Shown here in pieces: positions 13,320 to 25,925 of a stretch of 64,000 nt of DNA. The stretch covers positions 84,009,684 to 84,073,683 of the forward strand of contig CM067082.1 of assembly GCA_034008185.1 (NCBI GenBank), given 5' to 3'. Source of the stretch: Gorsachius magnificus (taxonomy: Eukaryota; Chordata; Aves; Pelecaniformes; Ardeidae). The stretch's first letter is position 1, and every line of letters starts with the position of its first letter. The notes beneath the pieces were generated by a model. That model was not told where the DNA came from. It made no database searches and saw nothing but the letters and a program-made list of their open reading frames with translations. A program made the position numbers and the translations under genes.

Positions 13320-15605
13320 GGTCTGTGGTCCTTTCATATTTCCTTTCCTCCTCTGCCTTTTGTCTTTGCCATCAGCTTCTTCCCTTTCAGGTTTTGTTCT
13401 TGTTCCTTCCTCCTTGGTGCTCTCTGCACCATCCCCGTGCGTTATCTCCCCTTCCCAAGCACTGGGATTGCTGTTCAGCATTTCCCAACTTCATCAGGTT
13501 AATTCTCACACTTTTGATCAGTGCTTCCCTCCTAGCTTTGCTCACATGCTTCGGCCAAAGCTGGGAGGAAAGTGTGAGGAGATCAGACAGCCCAGAGACA
13601 GCAAGCGTGATGTGGGAGCAGCGCCTTGGGACGTGGTCAGGAAAATGGCTTAATAACAGGATGTCCCATGAAATGCAAACCACTTGAGGAGTGTGACAGC
13701 CTTGAGAGTCCCCCAAGGTTGTAGTATCTGTAGTTGCTTCTTGTGTGCACTCAGTTTCAGTAGCTTTTACTTTGATGGTCTGAATATGGGTTTGATTTTT
13801 GACATATATTTCAGACAGTTGTCTGCAAATGTGTTCAGAAAGGGGGGAAAATCCCCCTCATCCCTACTAATTTATTTTGGGTTTAGCTATTGTAAGTCCT
13901 TTTTTTCTTGCTCATTGACTTTCAATAAGCTTCTAAATACGTACAACATTTAGGGGCATTTCCGTTCATCTTTCAGTCAGCATTTAAGTGCATTATTTGT
14001 TTAGTTAAACATGTATTTTGCTTCCGTAAATGTATTATTTATCTGATAAATCCTATTGGTTTATTTGGAACCTTTACAGCCTGAAGGGCAAACACATTTT
14101 TTGGCATGGCAATGGTTTAGAAAACATGTATTATTTACCCATCGGAAAGTAATGGGTCCTAAGGAGCCATTATGGCCCAGCTTGTAAATCCTTCTCAGTT
14201 TGCATATTATTGACCCAATAGACAGTAACAGCTCTTGGGACCTGTTGTGGTCTATCCATATTCATTTGGTTGCCATACGTGTGTGAAGTCTGCTTGCTGA
14301 AAATCCTTACAAATGCTTGATTGAAAAAAACTATATACAGAAAGTTATATTTATAAATTAAATTACTTGGTCAGTTTTAATTTCCCTCTTTCCTTCTCTC
14401 CCATAAATACCTAGAGACACTTTTAAGGAAAAGTGTTTGTTTTGGAATTACAAGCACCCAGAAGAGCTTTATCCTAGTAATTATTTCTTTAAAAAAACCC
14501 CAAACACTTTGTAATATAACATGCAGCCTGACTTTCGCCGAATTTTTACAAAATGTTTCTATGCCAAGTTTCAGGCTAACAGCAAATTTTTACAGCTGAA
14601 TAATAAACATTGAACATATGAGTGCATGATGGAAATGTTGACACCTCCAAGGCTAGTTGAATAAATAATTTTCGTGTAATGAGACTTTTGCTTTTTAGAC
14701 CTGGATGTTTTGAAGTTTTATTCAAACAGTTTCTTGAAAACCAAAACCTCTTCAGATAGCATGGGAGTGTCATATGCCATCCAAAAAAGGCGCTGCCATC
14801 ACCAGAAGCGTCAGGCTCTGGCACCCAAGAAAAAGCTAGTGGTATTCCAGGGTATTAGTACTCAGTGTGTGTCTGTGTCTATGCGCTTGAGTTTGTAAGG
14901 CTGGTTTCTGCAACATGGTGCAAGAGGATAAATAAGGATTATGGTCACCTTGTTCCTAACTCCGTGCCACAATTTCTTCGTGCAGCTTGTTACTGTTTGG
15001 AAGACTGGCTGGGGAATTGGTCTTGAAAGGGTAACAAAGGCAACCAAAAAAAAGAGAAATGCTGGGTTTTGTGGTGTATGGAGTGTAAGCCTTGTTCTGG
15101 CCAATTACGCAGAGATGAATTTCTATTTTAACTAGGTCCATTGATGTTCAACTTGGAAAGAGCGCGTAGAATTTGTTAAGGAGCTTACTTGGCTCTGAGC
15201 TTGGATGTGCTGAGTACCTTGCAGAACAGAAAGTGAGCACCACCAAGAATGGGGCCCAGCTGGATGGGATGGTCCAAGCTGCGGTGAATGAGCGTGCCTG
15301 CTCCTCTCCATTGGTTGTAAGCCAATACTGTGCAATGTCTGCTCAGTGGTTTAAGCCAGCCAGAATTTGTGGTCTTCTTAAAGACTCGGGGAGGGAAATC
15401 ATCCTTTGAAACACCAAATGTTTTATGAAGTAATAATAATAATGTATGGGAACGCTGAATCCTGGAAATCTTGAAGGGCAATGGGAAACTTTATTGTGTG
15501 CATTAACTGGGAATTTTTTTTAAGGCAATGAGCTCCTTTTGAACTTACCCCTTGTACCTGAATCTGAATGTGCATATAAATAGATTTACATATTCATTTA
15601 GAGAA

Positions 15606-15628
15606 TGTGTGTGTGCATGTGTGTGTGT
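15606..15628 (+). repeat. Interrupted TG microsatellite
   Basis: TG units with one CA interruption (TGTGTGTGTGCATGTGTG), followed by ACATATAT. Confidence 0.88.
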
Positions 15629-18544
15629 ACATATATTTTAAACTAATGATGTCATTATTAAGGATTTCTGTACATTGTTACTTATATGCCCTTTCCTGTC
15701 TTAAAGCAATTTGTCTGGGACTATATGCACAATATGCATTCTCTTGAGCTTCAGTGGTCAAATAATACGTACTCACAGAGGAGTGAAATGAGAGTATAGC
15801 AAAACAGTCTATACCTTCTATTTTTGTTTAAAATTTGTGGTCAGATATTCAGTCCCTGCTGCAAAGCAGAATCTGTTTTTTATTACATGTTTAAACAAAT
15901 GAGAGATCTTTAATGGAAAATAATAATCACTTTGCTACTGTTTATTAAGCTTAAAGAGAGAAATTTGCAAATCCTTAGAAGACCTTAAGTCTGGCTAGTG
16001 TCTCTAGTTGCGAAGGTTAGCCTGTAGAAGAAGAAAATGTTAACTATGAGAACCAGTCATTCTTGCTGCCCCAAACCACTGCTATCGTCTCTGGCCTACA
16101 AGTAAAATCATCAGTCAGTAATTATATCTCTTGCTGCAGAGTATAGTAATCAGTGTTTGTTAATCCCCATTAAACATACATAAATCAGTTTTAAAAAAAA
16201 AGGTAGAGGACATTTATTTGCAGTCTGTTTATTTTAAAGTTCTTTGCAGGTAATCCACAAGATGACGACTTCTGCCAAAGCTGAAGAAGTCTATTGCTTT
16301 TTCTGTAGACTTTGCTTATCATTAATAGAAAGCAGCATGTGTACATCCTGCAAACTCATTTCCTTATTTAAAGTGGGCATCCTTCCTTTACTGAGATATG
16401 CTTCCTCTTTTAATACAGGAGTGAGGATGAAGCCTTTGTAAGTCCTTAAAGGCACATCCCTTCCAAATGACCTTTTGTCCCATGCTAGTAAGTGGCATTG
16501 TTTAGTCGACTCCCTGTTCAGTGCAGCTACATGAGATGTCTTTGGAAACGAAGAAAAAAAATTTTCTTTGCTAATTAAATTTGGAAACATGTCATATTTT
16601 CCGATTATAAAGCGTAAATGAAAGCTCAGTCAAGTGCATTGTGGCTTTTGGTAGCCGGTTGGGGAACCGAATTCCAGGGAGTGACTGAGCAAAGTTTATT
16701 CACACAGCTCTCAAAGGACAGTTGCTGCATTTGGGCAGAACTTTGCCCTATAGATTTCAAAGTCCTTCATACAAATAAAATACTGTGTTTATTTTCCTTT
16801 GATTCATAGGACCAAAAATTGTCCAAGTATATTTAACTACATACAAAATTACCAGGACTATAGCTTTTCTGTATGTGAGCAGCAGCATATACTGAGGTAT
16901 CAGTGCTACAACATTTCTCTTGAAAGCTCAAATGCATCTTCCAGTACGCATGTTTATTTGCCTAGGTCTACTTTTTGTTTATTTATTGGTTTTTATTGGA
17001 TTTAAGTTTAACAGAAAATTGTTCTTCTTGTGAACTACTTGTGCTTGATTTTCTTGACAGTGTCACAGATCAGTTGCTGTGGAAGAGATATAAATCTCAC
17101 AGGCATTGGAATTATAGCATTATTAAATTAATTGACTAGTTAGGTTGTAGGCTGTGTCTCTTTAATGACAGATACAGTATCTCACTAATCAGAGATGAAG
17201 GAAAATGAAATGTGAAAAAATTTGTGAGCCATTGCCAAAGTCTAAAGCCAAATTTTGCCCTTAAAGACTTTGTAAATTATAACAAGAGGCTATGTTAATT
17301 GATCCCTCCTGTGTTTATCATAACAGCAAGCAACTTAAAAGGGAATGGTGTTTTCTGTACTGGCTACTTCATTTTACTCTACAGATTTCAAAAGCCTTTC
17401 TTTTTTGTCTTCTCCCTCCATATCTCTCATTTCCTCTCCCAGTGAACAGCCAGGATTACATTGTAGTCATCTGTGGTCTTTTCTTGCCCTCTTTTCCTTC
17501 AACTAATAATTTATAGAAAGCCTAGTGTTTGAGCTGGAGTATCCCACACTCCCCCAGTTCCACATCAGTAAACTTGATAACTCCATTCAGTCATTTTCCA
17601 TACATTTGCCAGACTAGAGTTGTTTTGAATTGTCAGTTTGTTGTAGGGGTTTTTTTTAGGTTTTCATCATCTGTTTATCCTATGGAACATATCTGTAGGC
17701 AATTGGTAAATACTTTCTATAAAATGCTTTTAAAAGGGTCTGCTCCCCAACATTGGTGTCTGTACTCAGACCAGGTCCTGTGGAGTTGACTGGGACTCCC
17801 AGAGCTTTCCTCTGTGGGATAATGACCCTCCCTGTCCCAGATTTGTTGGGGTATATACCTACACTTATCATGAGCGATACTATCAATTTCCAGGGGATTG
17901 TTCACACCTGAGTAACATGAATTGGTAAATACCTTACCCCCTTCTGACTTGATCCCAGGGAGGGGGGGGTCTCCATAGGTACCTTGTTAATTACTGGAGA
18001 CAGGGATTTTGCTCTAGAGCATGAATCGGAGGAAGAGCTTAACCCCCTCCTTCCACAGCTCATTTTATTGACTGTATAGTCATGGCTGCTTTCATTCAAA
18101 AACCTGGCTCAAATAGTCTCCTACTTTTCTGTTTAAAGCCTGATGCTTAAGCTACTTGCCCCAGAAGCAGGAAACCTGCATAGTAAATCCTCCTCATCCT
18201 AGAGGACTTCAAACCCCTATGTTGCCCGTCCTTCATAGGAAATGCTCTACCTGTGGGGGTACACCAAGATGGGATCTGCTCTCCAGTCTATGCCATCCAG
18301 CAGCCAAGCCTTCAGGATGTTTGTCACAGGAACAAAGACATGACAGGTGAGATAAGTGAGGTATAAAAAACAAAAATGAGATACAAGATGGTTTCAACCT
18401 GCAGTTGAAAGAGAAGCTGGAAGAAAATAAATGTTTTGTGTTCTTCAGGGAATATTGAGAACCGAGCGTGATTGAGGTTGAACTCTTATAGCCATTGCAG
18501 TCAACTGGAATGTTGTCATTAAATGCAAAACACTTAGCCTGTTG

Positions 18545-18620
18545 CTTTTAGTGACTTCCCCAAAATTGCAATGGAAATCCATGGCACAGCTGAGTCCTGG
18601 TGCCAGCCTTCCAGAACTAT
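18545..18620 (+). repeat. L2/MIR-like ancient repeat fossil
   Basis: GTGACTTCCCCAAAATTGCA and CATGGCACAGCTGAGTCCTG follow the conserved L2/MIR core 'gtgacttgcccaaggtcac...agtggcagagctgggac', with the later 'ccaggtctcc'-like part decayed. Recognition is by eye from a remembered consensus. Confidence 0.45.
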
Positions 18621-20243
18621 GTTTAAAAACATAAAAAATGAGAATGGAAAAGCACATGTGTGCCTCCATGAAATTTGTGCAAGTTTTTCTGAGCCCTAGT
18701 GAAAAAGGATGGAGTTTTGAAATATGACTTGCTATGGCCTCAATACAGTAAAGCATTCACTGGAGTGGTTTTGTGACCAACCTGTATGTGACAAAATATG
18801 TCACTCTTCTTGGATGACAGTGCTGGACCTTTTAGAACAGCCACTTACTGCACGTGCATTTTGGAGGGGATCTTTACTTCACCAACCACCTGGTCATAAG
18901 TTGTGAGCAAGGTTCTTATTCAGTTGCAGGTAGTGCAAATTTGCTGACTGCAGAAGCAGGGCTGTTTCTTTAACAAGTTTGAGCAAATGTTTGTTCTGGA
19001 GTTAATTAAGATGCTAGCAGCAAAGGAAATTCATGTGCCCTTCTGTCCTTTCTTCACCCTTAAGATGTTGAGACAACTATCTTATTAGATCCTGTTTGAC
19101 TAATGAGTATATGTGTGCAAGGCAAAAACCAACTGGCTAATGACCTTAACTCTGCTGACATCCTTTGCTCTAGTGGAAAAGGAGAAGAGGAAAAAAATGG
19201 GAGGGGAAGATTTCTCCCCTCCCCCCCGCCCAGTCTTAGGACTGTGATATGGGGTCCTTAAGGAAAATGTTCTTTAGAATTACTTTAAGAGGAACTCATA
19301 TCTTCCATCTTATGTTTAAGGGGAAATTTTAAAAAAATATTTTAATCAAAAAAATTGCTATGGTTTCTGAAGCTGTATTACAATAGTTTTATCATTTAGA
19401 TTTGATGCATAAAATATTTTTATTTTTGCTTCCTGGTTAAAGAAGGAAAGAGCCAACTCAGACCAGCTGCTAGGTTGCATGAGTAAAGACTATTAAATTT
19501 GACTTAGTGCTTTTCTTGTTGTAGGCAGTTTGTTTAGTATGGGGGAAAGGAGGGCATGCAATGATACGGTATTTGGACCTTATGCTGTGTACATGTGTAA
19601 AAGTAATATTGATTTTGTGCAACAATGCAATGTTACCATATGCACTTAGCTGTAAGTATATGGAAGTTTTGGAGGGACTACCCACAGATTTAAAGATAAG
19701 AATATAAGTGTTTTCAGAATACATATTCTTTAAAAAGAAAAAAGATATTTGAGCTCATGTAGCTAAGATTGCCAGTGCTTGCAGCATAAGGTTCAGTTTT
19801 TAGAGGCTTGTTCAATGCTGGGAGAAGTGTCGCTTGGCACTCAGTGTGTTTTACTTCAGTGAATCAGATTACAAGAAAGCTTTTCCCATTTAGGTCAGGT
19901 TAGCAGTGAGTAGTTGTTCTTGCTCCTGCTCAAAGAACAAGAGCCTTGCTGCAGAGTGCGTAGGGAGTGGTACCTGTATGCTGGACTTGAACTTGACCTA
20001 GACCTATAAAAATCAGTACTTCTACTTTTAAATTCTTTCAAAGTTCTTGTGAACAATTAGCTTAATGCTCTGGGATGTGAAAACGCAGCCAACTGACTGC
20101 CTTGGCTCACAGAGGCCGTACAGCCTGTTGGCAAAACAGATTTATAAAAAATGGTACATTTATGGTATTTATTTACCAAGTGCATTGTGCTGGCTCTGGA
20201 GAATACATTCCCTTTGATATGTGTCAGTAAATATTTTAACGGT

Positions 20244-20267
20244 TTTATTTATTTATTTATTTATTTA
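20244..20267 (+). repeat. (TTTA)6 microsatellite
   Basis: Six uninterrupted TTTA units, followed by ATC. Confidence 0.95.
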
Positions 20268-20636
20268 ATCATGTACAAGCTTGGAGAGATTTTCTGTGAA
20301 GAAATACATACCTGCTTTGATGGTTAAATTATGCACTTGTTTAAAAAATACAAATGAAAAAAACCCTCACCAAGCCTCTTCTAATAAATCTTTTAGGGCA
20401 GGGAAGAAACCTTTAATAAAAACTCAATTTGAAATAAGACGACTGATAATACATTATCATGGCAATTTGTATTGTCATGTTAAAAAGAATGTAAAGTAGC
20501 AGCAAATTCTGTTTCAGCCTTCTTGGAGATGCTAAGGCCATCACTGCCTCCCTGCCATTCTCGAGGCCCTATCCCAATCAAAAAAGCCCAAACTCCTGCA
20601 GCCTCCCCTCCCTTACAATCTTGGAATCAAGAAGTC

Positions 20637-20660
20637 GGGGGGTGGGGGGGGGGGGTGGTG
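20637..20660 (+). repeat. G-run low-complexity tract
   Basis: Six G, one T, twelve G, then TGGTG. It is purine-rich on the plus strand and could form a G-quadruplex. Confidence 0.9.
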
Positions 20661-21453
20661 TCTGTTTTTACTGGGAGCTTCAGAATGCCAAAAAAAACCC
20701 CCAAACCTATCCTGTGAAGTACATCAGGCACATTTTGAAAGTGAACAGGGATATAATTTGTAATTAAGCTTGGGTTTGATATGCACAACAGGACAAGAGC
20801 AATTCCTGCAACTAAGAGCTTTTAAATATAGCTTGGGCATTGTTTGTCTATCGATTGACTGAAATCAGGAAATGTTTGAAATGAAGAAATGTTACTCTTG
20901 GAAAAAGAGAAAAATACCAAAATTAGATACCTACTTTATGTAATGAAAATGTAGCATAAACAAATGAGCTCAAATCCAAAGTAAATAAAATTAATCTGGT
21001 ATTCTACTGCTGACCAGCCCTATATCTGAGATGAACAAATAGGATTTTTTTAAAATGGCGGTGATTGGCTGTTTGGCTTTCATTGAAATACAGGGGCTGG
21101 GAAAAAAAAAACCAACTTATTTTATTTTGAAATTATGTTACTCTCCATTTCTTTGAAGCTGACTTTTTAAAGTTTACATACATATGGACTGCACTGGGGT
21201 TTGATAAAACAGCTTTTTAAATTTCAGTCTTGCTTGGAGACTGGCAGGCAGCACTAGACATCCAACCTTCCTTCCAATAGATTTCCTTAGATGAGAGAGG
21301 GAAGGAGTTGGAAGCATCACCTACGAGTCATCATTACGTTTCTCATGTAGTAATTTGTGTTAAGGTCCTGATTTCTCCTAAAGTCTGTTTTCTCCAACCC
21401 TGAATTATCAGTAAATTGCAGATGAAGCACCACAAAAAGATTTTTCTGTATCT

Positions 21454-21489
21454 TGTTTGTCCCTTCATGTGAAATTGAAGGGACAAACA
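21454..21489. repeat. Perfect 14-base inverted repeat (hairpin)
   Basis: TGTTTGTCCCTTCA at 21454-21467 and TGAAGGGACAAACA at 21476-21489 are exactly complementary around an 8-base loop. The stem stops abruptly on both sides. It is too short for an ordinary microRNA precursor. Confidence 0.8.
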
Positions 21490-21933
21490 TGATCCAGGTA
21501 TTGAAAATTATTTGAGCTTCTCCTTGAAAGAGTGCACCATGCTGCTTCGGTCCTCACCCCAAGGCGTACTTGGAGCCTTTCTAAACATGAATGACCCAGC
21601 TGAGAGAGCTGGTCAGGAGCTAGAAAGGTTTCTGGCTTTTTTCCTGGTCTTAGTTGTCTCTGTATTGCAGCTGCTTTTCATCAGAAGTGGGCCACAGCTA
21701 AGAGGTCTTAATCTCAGTTTTCTTCCGAGGGTTTCTAGGTTAGCAGGTGTTGGCCACTCAGTAACACCAAGCAAATCTACTTCTTGGGAGCTGGCTTCTT
21801 ATGAGTTGTTGGTTTCTTGAAGGATAGATGTAGTCCTTTTGTCTAGTTTTTATTGTACACAATAGCATTTCATGGTTGAGATGTTGTTAGCAAACATAAG
21901 AGCTAGACTTCCATGTGGCAGATGATGATCTGA

Positions 21934-21962
21934 ATCATAAATCATAAAACGTGATTTATGAT
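21934..21962. repeat. Perfect 11-base AT-rich inverted repeat
   Basis: ATCATAAATCA (21934-21944) pairs exactly with TGATTTATGAT (21952-21962) around a 7-base loop. It is AT-rich and short, so it may be chance. Confidence 0.6.
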
Positions 21963-23704
21963 AAAATTGGGCAGCAGCTTCTAACTGGGAGTGGATAAAA
22001 GCTGAAAACAAAGTACAGTATAGTTGACTTTGAATGCTCCAGTGAATTTGAGTAATATATAGAGTGGATCTTTCCAGCAACTTCTTGCTTTGTAATGAAC
22101 CCAAACTGATTAGTATCTGAGTCAAACTTGGATACATGCAGTTTCTAGACTACCCTTAATGAGTGTGAGTCCTCTGTGAGGAGAAAGATTCTTCTATAAG
22201 CTATAAGGGTAATTTTGAAAGCTTATTCCTAAACCTAATACACTTCTGCTCTGGTTAGCATCTTATATATATACATTTTTTTTTAACTGAGAGAATAAAA
22301 GCAGAAAGAAGAAGCAAAAGGAAATCCTGTGCATGGGTAGGGTGAAGTGTCATCCCTTCTTTGGCTGGCTTCTCTCAAGTTAAACCAGGAGGAGAAAGAA
22401 AAGTGAAAAGGAGTAGCAGTAAAACATTTATTCCTTTGTTTTTCTTGTTATTTCAGTATTGAAGGGGGGAAAAATATTTTAGATGGTCATAATATTTATT
22501 TTCTATACACCTTTTCTAAGTCTATTTCCAACTGTACTTTCAGTTAGAGATGCAATTATCTTGCCTTGGACAACAAGATACTTTTTTTCTAATGTCTCTT
22601 GTGCTATCTTTATCAACTGATTTAGTAACTATCCCCAGAATTTAAATATTACAGGTTTGCTGCTGCTAGCAGCGTGGTAAAGCAGGCTGTGCTCAGTTAA
22701 ATTATGACTGAAAAATCTTTATATGAATGGAGTAAAATGAAAGGACAGAGAGCATGACTTAAAGATTTGAAGTGAGGTTTGCAAGGCTGATAGCAGGAAT
22801 AGCTTAAATCGCTTAAATGTTCCAACTGAGATTATTTAGAATGGGCGTTAAAGAGAAGATCGTTAACCTCAAAGGTATGGCTTCTAAATCACATTTCTGT
22901 ATGTTTTTATTAGCGTGTTGCCAATTATAGGTGCCTCGGGCCTTTTATCACTGCTCCTTTGTGCCATTGCTTTAACAGGATGGTTCTTTCTGTGTGCTAA
23001 AGGAGACGAAACTGCTTTCTGCTGAAACTCTTTAGAGCAGCGGTTATAAATAGAGTTGGAAATAGCAACAAGCTGGGTCCACTGCCTCTGTAATGGCCCT
23101 TTCCAAATACTTTAAAACAAATGATTCATCAAATAAGGAACACTAAAAGAAGAAATCTGCCAATTTGTAGAATTTGACTCCTCCTAATCAGAGCAAGGCA
23201 ACAGGATGTTGAGTTCCTGCCCTGCACCTGATTAAAGCCAAATGCAGTAGGAACAGCTGGGAATAAGAGGAAGCGCCAAGCTCTTCTCAGTTGGGGGTAG
23301 GACAGCAAAAGAATTTTTTTAAATCCCTTCCACCTTTGTTGTTCTGTTTTCCTGACTCTTTGACAGATAAGCACTTATTTCCTCTGGTATTTGGACCCCT
23401 CAGAAACCACGTAGAATGTACAGAACATAGGAAAAAGCTACACGTGTATGCGCCTGGCCTACACAGAGTCAATTTTGGTCGTGATGTTATTCGACATTCC
23501 TTGTCACCATGGTACGGCCAAATTGCTAACTTTACAGACTCTGATCGTGCAGGTGCCAAATTCTCCAAGTTCTGCCCACCCACCTTCAGCAAGTCAAAAG
23601 CTATAGTAGCAGCATGGAGACCGAGATGTATTTTCCATCTGGATCGCCGTGGTAGTTTTCACTGCCACATGCTCACGCAGAGCCCCTCAATGAACGTGCT
23701 TCCC

Positions 23705-23724
23705 TTTTTTTTTTTTTTTTTTTT
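23705..23724 (+). repeat. Poly-T tract (20 T)
   Basis: An uninterrupted run of 20 T followed by CTTTATGG. It lies inside a spurious 173-codon frame. Confidence 0.95.
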
Positions 23725-24175
23725 CTTTATGGAAACACAGAAAAAAAAAAGTGAAACCTTTGTCAATACTTTCTTCCTGTGTTTAGAAATCATAAAAAAC
23801 ACAGCTTTTTAAAGCTTTGGAGTACACATATGCCCTCAAATAAGTGTTAAGCGGTTATTTTTCCCCATACAGTTGTAGAATGTGTTGTAGCTTACAGCCA
23901 AGCACAAAACATAAGTGTCTTGTAGCATATGCTGTAGAAACAGTAACAGTTATACAGTGTTTTACTGCTCAAAATACAGGAATTACTTCAGTGTCAGAAA
24001 TCTTCCAAGAACCTTAAGACAAAGCTCTGTCTTAATTCTCGAAGTAACGTCGTGCGTGATTGTTCCCATGATACCAGCTTCTTGCATTCGTATCACAAAG
24101 CTACTTTATGCCTGCGCAGGTTCCTTTCTGAAACCTCGTGTCAGCAGCGCAGGCCCGTTGCTTGTACAATCCCTG

Positions 24176-24245
24176 GGTCTGATCCAAGAAGCGATGAGGT
24201 TGGGAGCAAGGCTCCTCTTGGCGTCCCTAAACTTTGGATCAGGCC
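24176..24245. repeat. Degenerate palindromic amniote repeat (GATCCAA...TTGGATC type)
   Basis: The ends are a 12-base inverted repeat: GGTCTGATCCAA at 24176-24187 and TTGGATCAGGCC at 24234-24245, 11 of 12 positions complementary. The arms and overall length match a palindromic repeat I recall from reptile and bird DNA ('ggcctgatccaaagcc...ggctttggatcaggcc'). The centre has decayed. I cannot give a formal family name. Confidence 0.55.
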
Positions 24246-25909
24246 TCCCGCCACTCGGCTCTTTTCTCTCCCCACATCAGTGCTGCCAGGGGATCAGAGT
24301 AATGACCACTGCTTTAATGCTTCAGAAAAGGAGACAAGTCAGAAGAACAGTTTCATTTTATTTTTAAAGATGTCCTTGAAACAGTTTTCTCACATCTTGA
24401 AATAAAGGAAAATGGGCCCAAAGAAGCCTCGGTCTGCATCCGCTTTTCCTCTCTCTCCTCTCTGCTGAAGCTTGCCAGACTTTCCATTTCTATGCCTCTG
24501 TTTTTTCTTCAGATTTCCAGGTTAATGTCGGTACCATTTTGTGAGAATTGGTGTTAACAGTCTGCCTGACACCGGAGCATTGAGACTCTTGCTAGCTTAC
24601 CGTGGCACTGTGAGAATAGCTGCAGCCAAATTTCACGACCTCCAGGGCTGTGTATTTAAGATCTTAGTAGATGTCAACCAAAACAGTGTGTCTTTACATC
24701 AAGCAAAGAAAAGTGATACTTATATAAACAGTTGGAAAGCCAGGAGGCTCTGTGGCTGCTGGGAGAACAAAAGGACACTTCCCATAAACTTGTGCTATAA
24801 AATAGAAACCTCAGGTACTTTATGTTCATCTTTTGACTTTTCGGGGGGATGCGGGATTTTGGCTGAGGCTAGGATGACCTTCACAGGGTATTTCAAGGGG
24901 AGAACAGCGAGCAGGGGTCTGGACCTCTGTGCTGCCTTCTCGTCTGTGCAACAGGGGGGCTTTACCCCTCGGAAGAGGAGAGGGGCCTCTTTGAGCAAGC
25001 AGGCATCGCTTTAGGAAAACAGGCACGTTTCAGTGTTTAGCAGGTATCGTTCTGTTGTTTACGGCTTTTAGCACCTGTTAGAAAGCAACAAATTACTCTG
25101 TTTTTCCTTTGACAGTGTATAGCCTAGCTTGCCTATTAATTCGTAATGTGCTTTCCTAATATAGTTTAGGAAACTCTTTATAAATTATTGTTCACGCTAT
25201 ATACAAACAGTGCAACAAGTTGTTTTTATATAGGCTAAGCTAAAATACTGGAGCAATTAAACTCCTACTCATCACATAATGTGCTTTTCCTGTCTCATAG
25301 TGCCAAAAAAAGGTGCTCAAAAGTATCGAGAGATGCGCTCATTTTCTCTGAGCTAATGGAACTTGCCTGCTGCTATTTTGGAACACACAATCATTATGTA
25401 CTCTTAGATGTATCTATATTTAAAGCCCAAAGCAGATGTTGGATGTTGAGACAACTTGTGGAAACTTGTATGCCAAGTCTGATTTTTATTTTTTTTCTTT
25501 CCCTCCTCCTTTTTCTGAAAAGAGGTTGCTTTCAGATGAAAATGCTCTAATGGTTAGAGGTTAATTGCCTGTCATTGAAATTCTATTTTTGAAAAAGGAT
25601 GTGCAAAATCTGTGAATAAGTATATTAAATTTTTCCATTAGACCATGTAGTTTAAATAGTTCGGTAAATTTTCTCTGTTTTTCAGTACACATTATGATTT
25701 GAAAACCATACCATTACCAACAAATTTGTTTTCCTGTTTAACTTGGGGAAATACTTTGAAAAATTGATGGATGGTACTATTTAAAAATCCTCAAAATAAT
25801 TTTCAGCAGATTCACACAGGTAAATTCTTTGACTTAGGCAGCTGTCAGAATATGACAAGTGGATATGTTTGAGGGCTGCTAGTGTGCATGCATGTATATG
25901 CAAACATAA

Positions 25910-25925
25910 GTGTGTGTGTGTGTGT
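25910..25925 (+). repeat. (GT)8 microsatellite
   Basis: About eight GT units, preceded by ATGCATGTATATG-type sequence. Confidence 0.9.

Larger units (their letters stand above)
12001..24000 (+). other. GMDS upstream intron, second part: no gene seen
   Basis: This is intronic sequence with long poly-T tracts (13297-13319 and 23705-23724), a (TTTA)6 tract, a G-run near 20.64 kb, a perfect short hairpin at 21.45 kb and an L2/MIR-like fossil at 18.5 kb. Open frames of 155-190 codons at 12430-12897, 13081-13653 and 23291-23812 read as low-complexity or arbitrary sequence and match nothing I recognise. Confidence 0.7.

Noticed and set aside
13081..13653. 190-codon plus-strand frame, the longest in the window
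   Set aside because: It runs through the 23-T tract, which alone gives poly-Phe, and overlaps several other open frames. No domain or family resemblance, and no start or splice context.
20611..20640. TACAATCTTGGAATCAAG as the missing GMDS exon ending in YNLGAQSHVK
   Set aside because: Only YNLG matches. The following residues differ and no donor follows.
23291..23812. 173-codon plus-strand frame
   Set aside because: It includes poly-Phe from the 20-T tract and matches no known protein. Overlapping minus frames are equally open.
23915..25014. Plus-strand frames of 150 and 157 codons in a row
   Set aside because: The first spans the palindromic repeat at 24.2 kb. The second lies in a mildly GC-rich stretch whose minus strand weakly resembles an L2/MIR core near 24.92-24.96 kb. 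No protein similarity was recognised.
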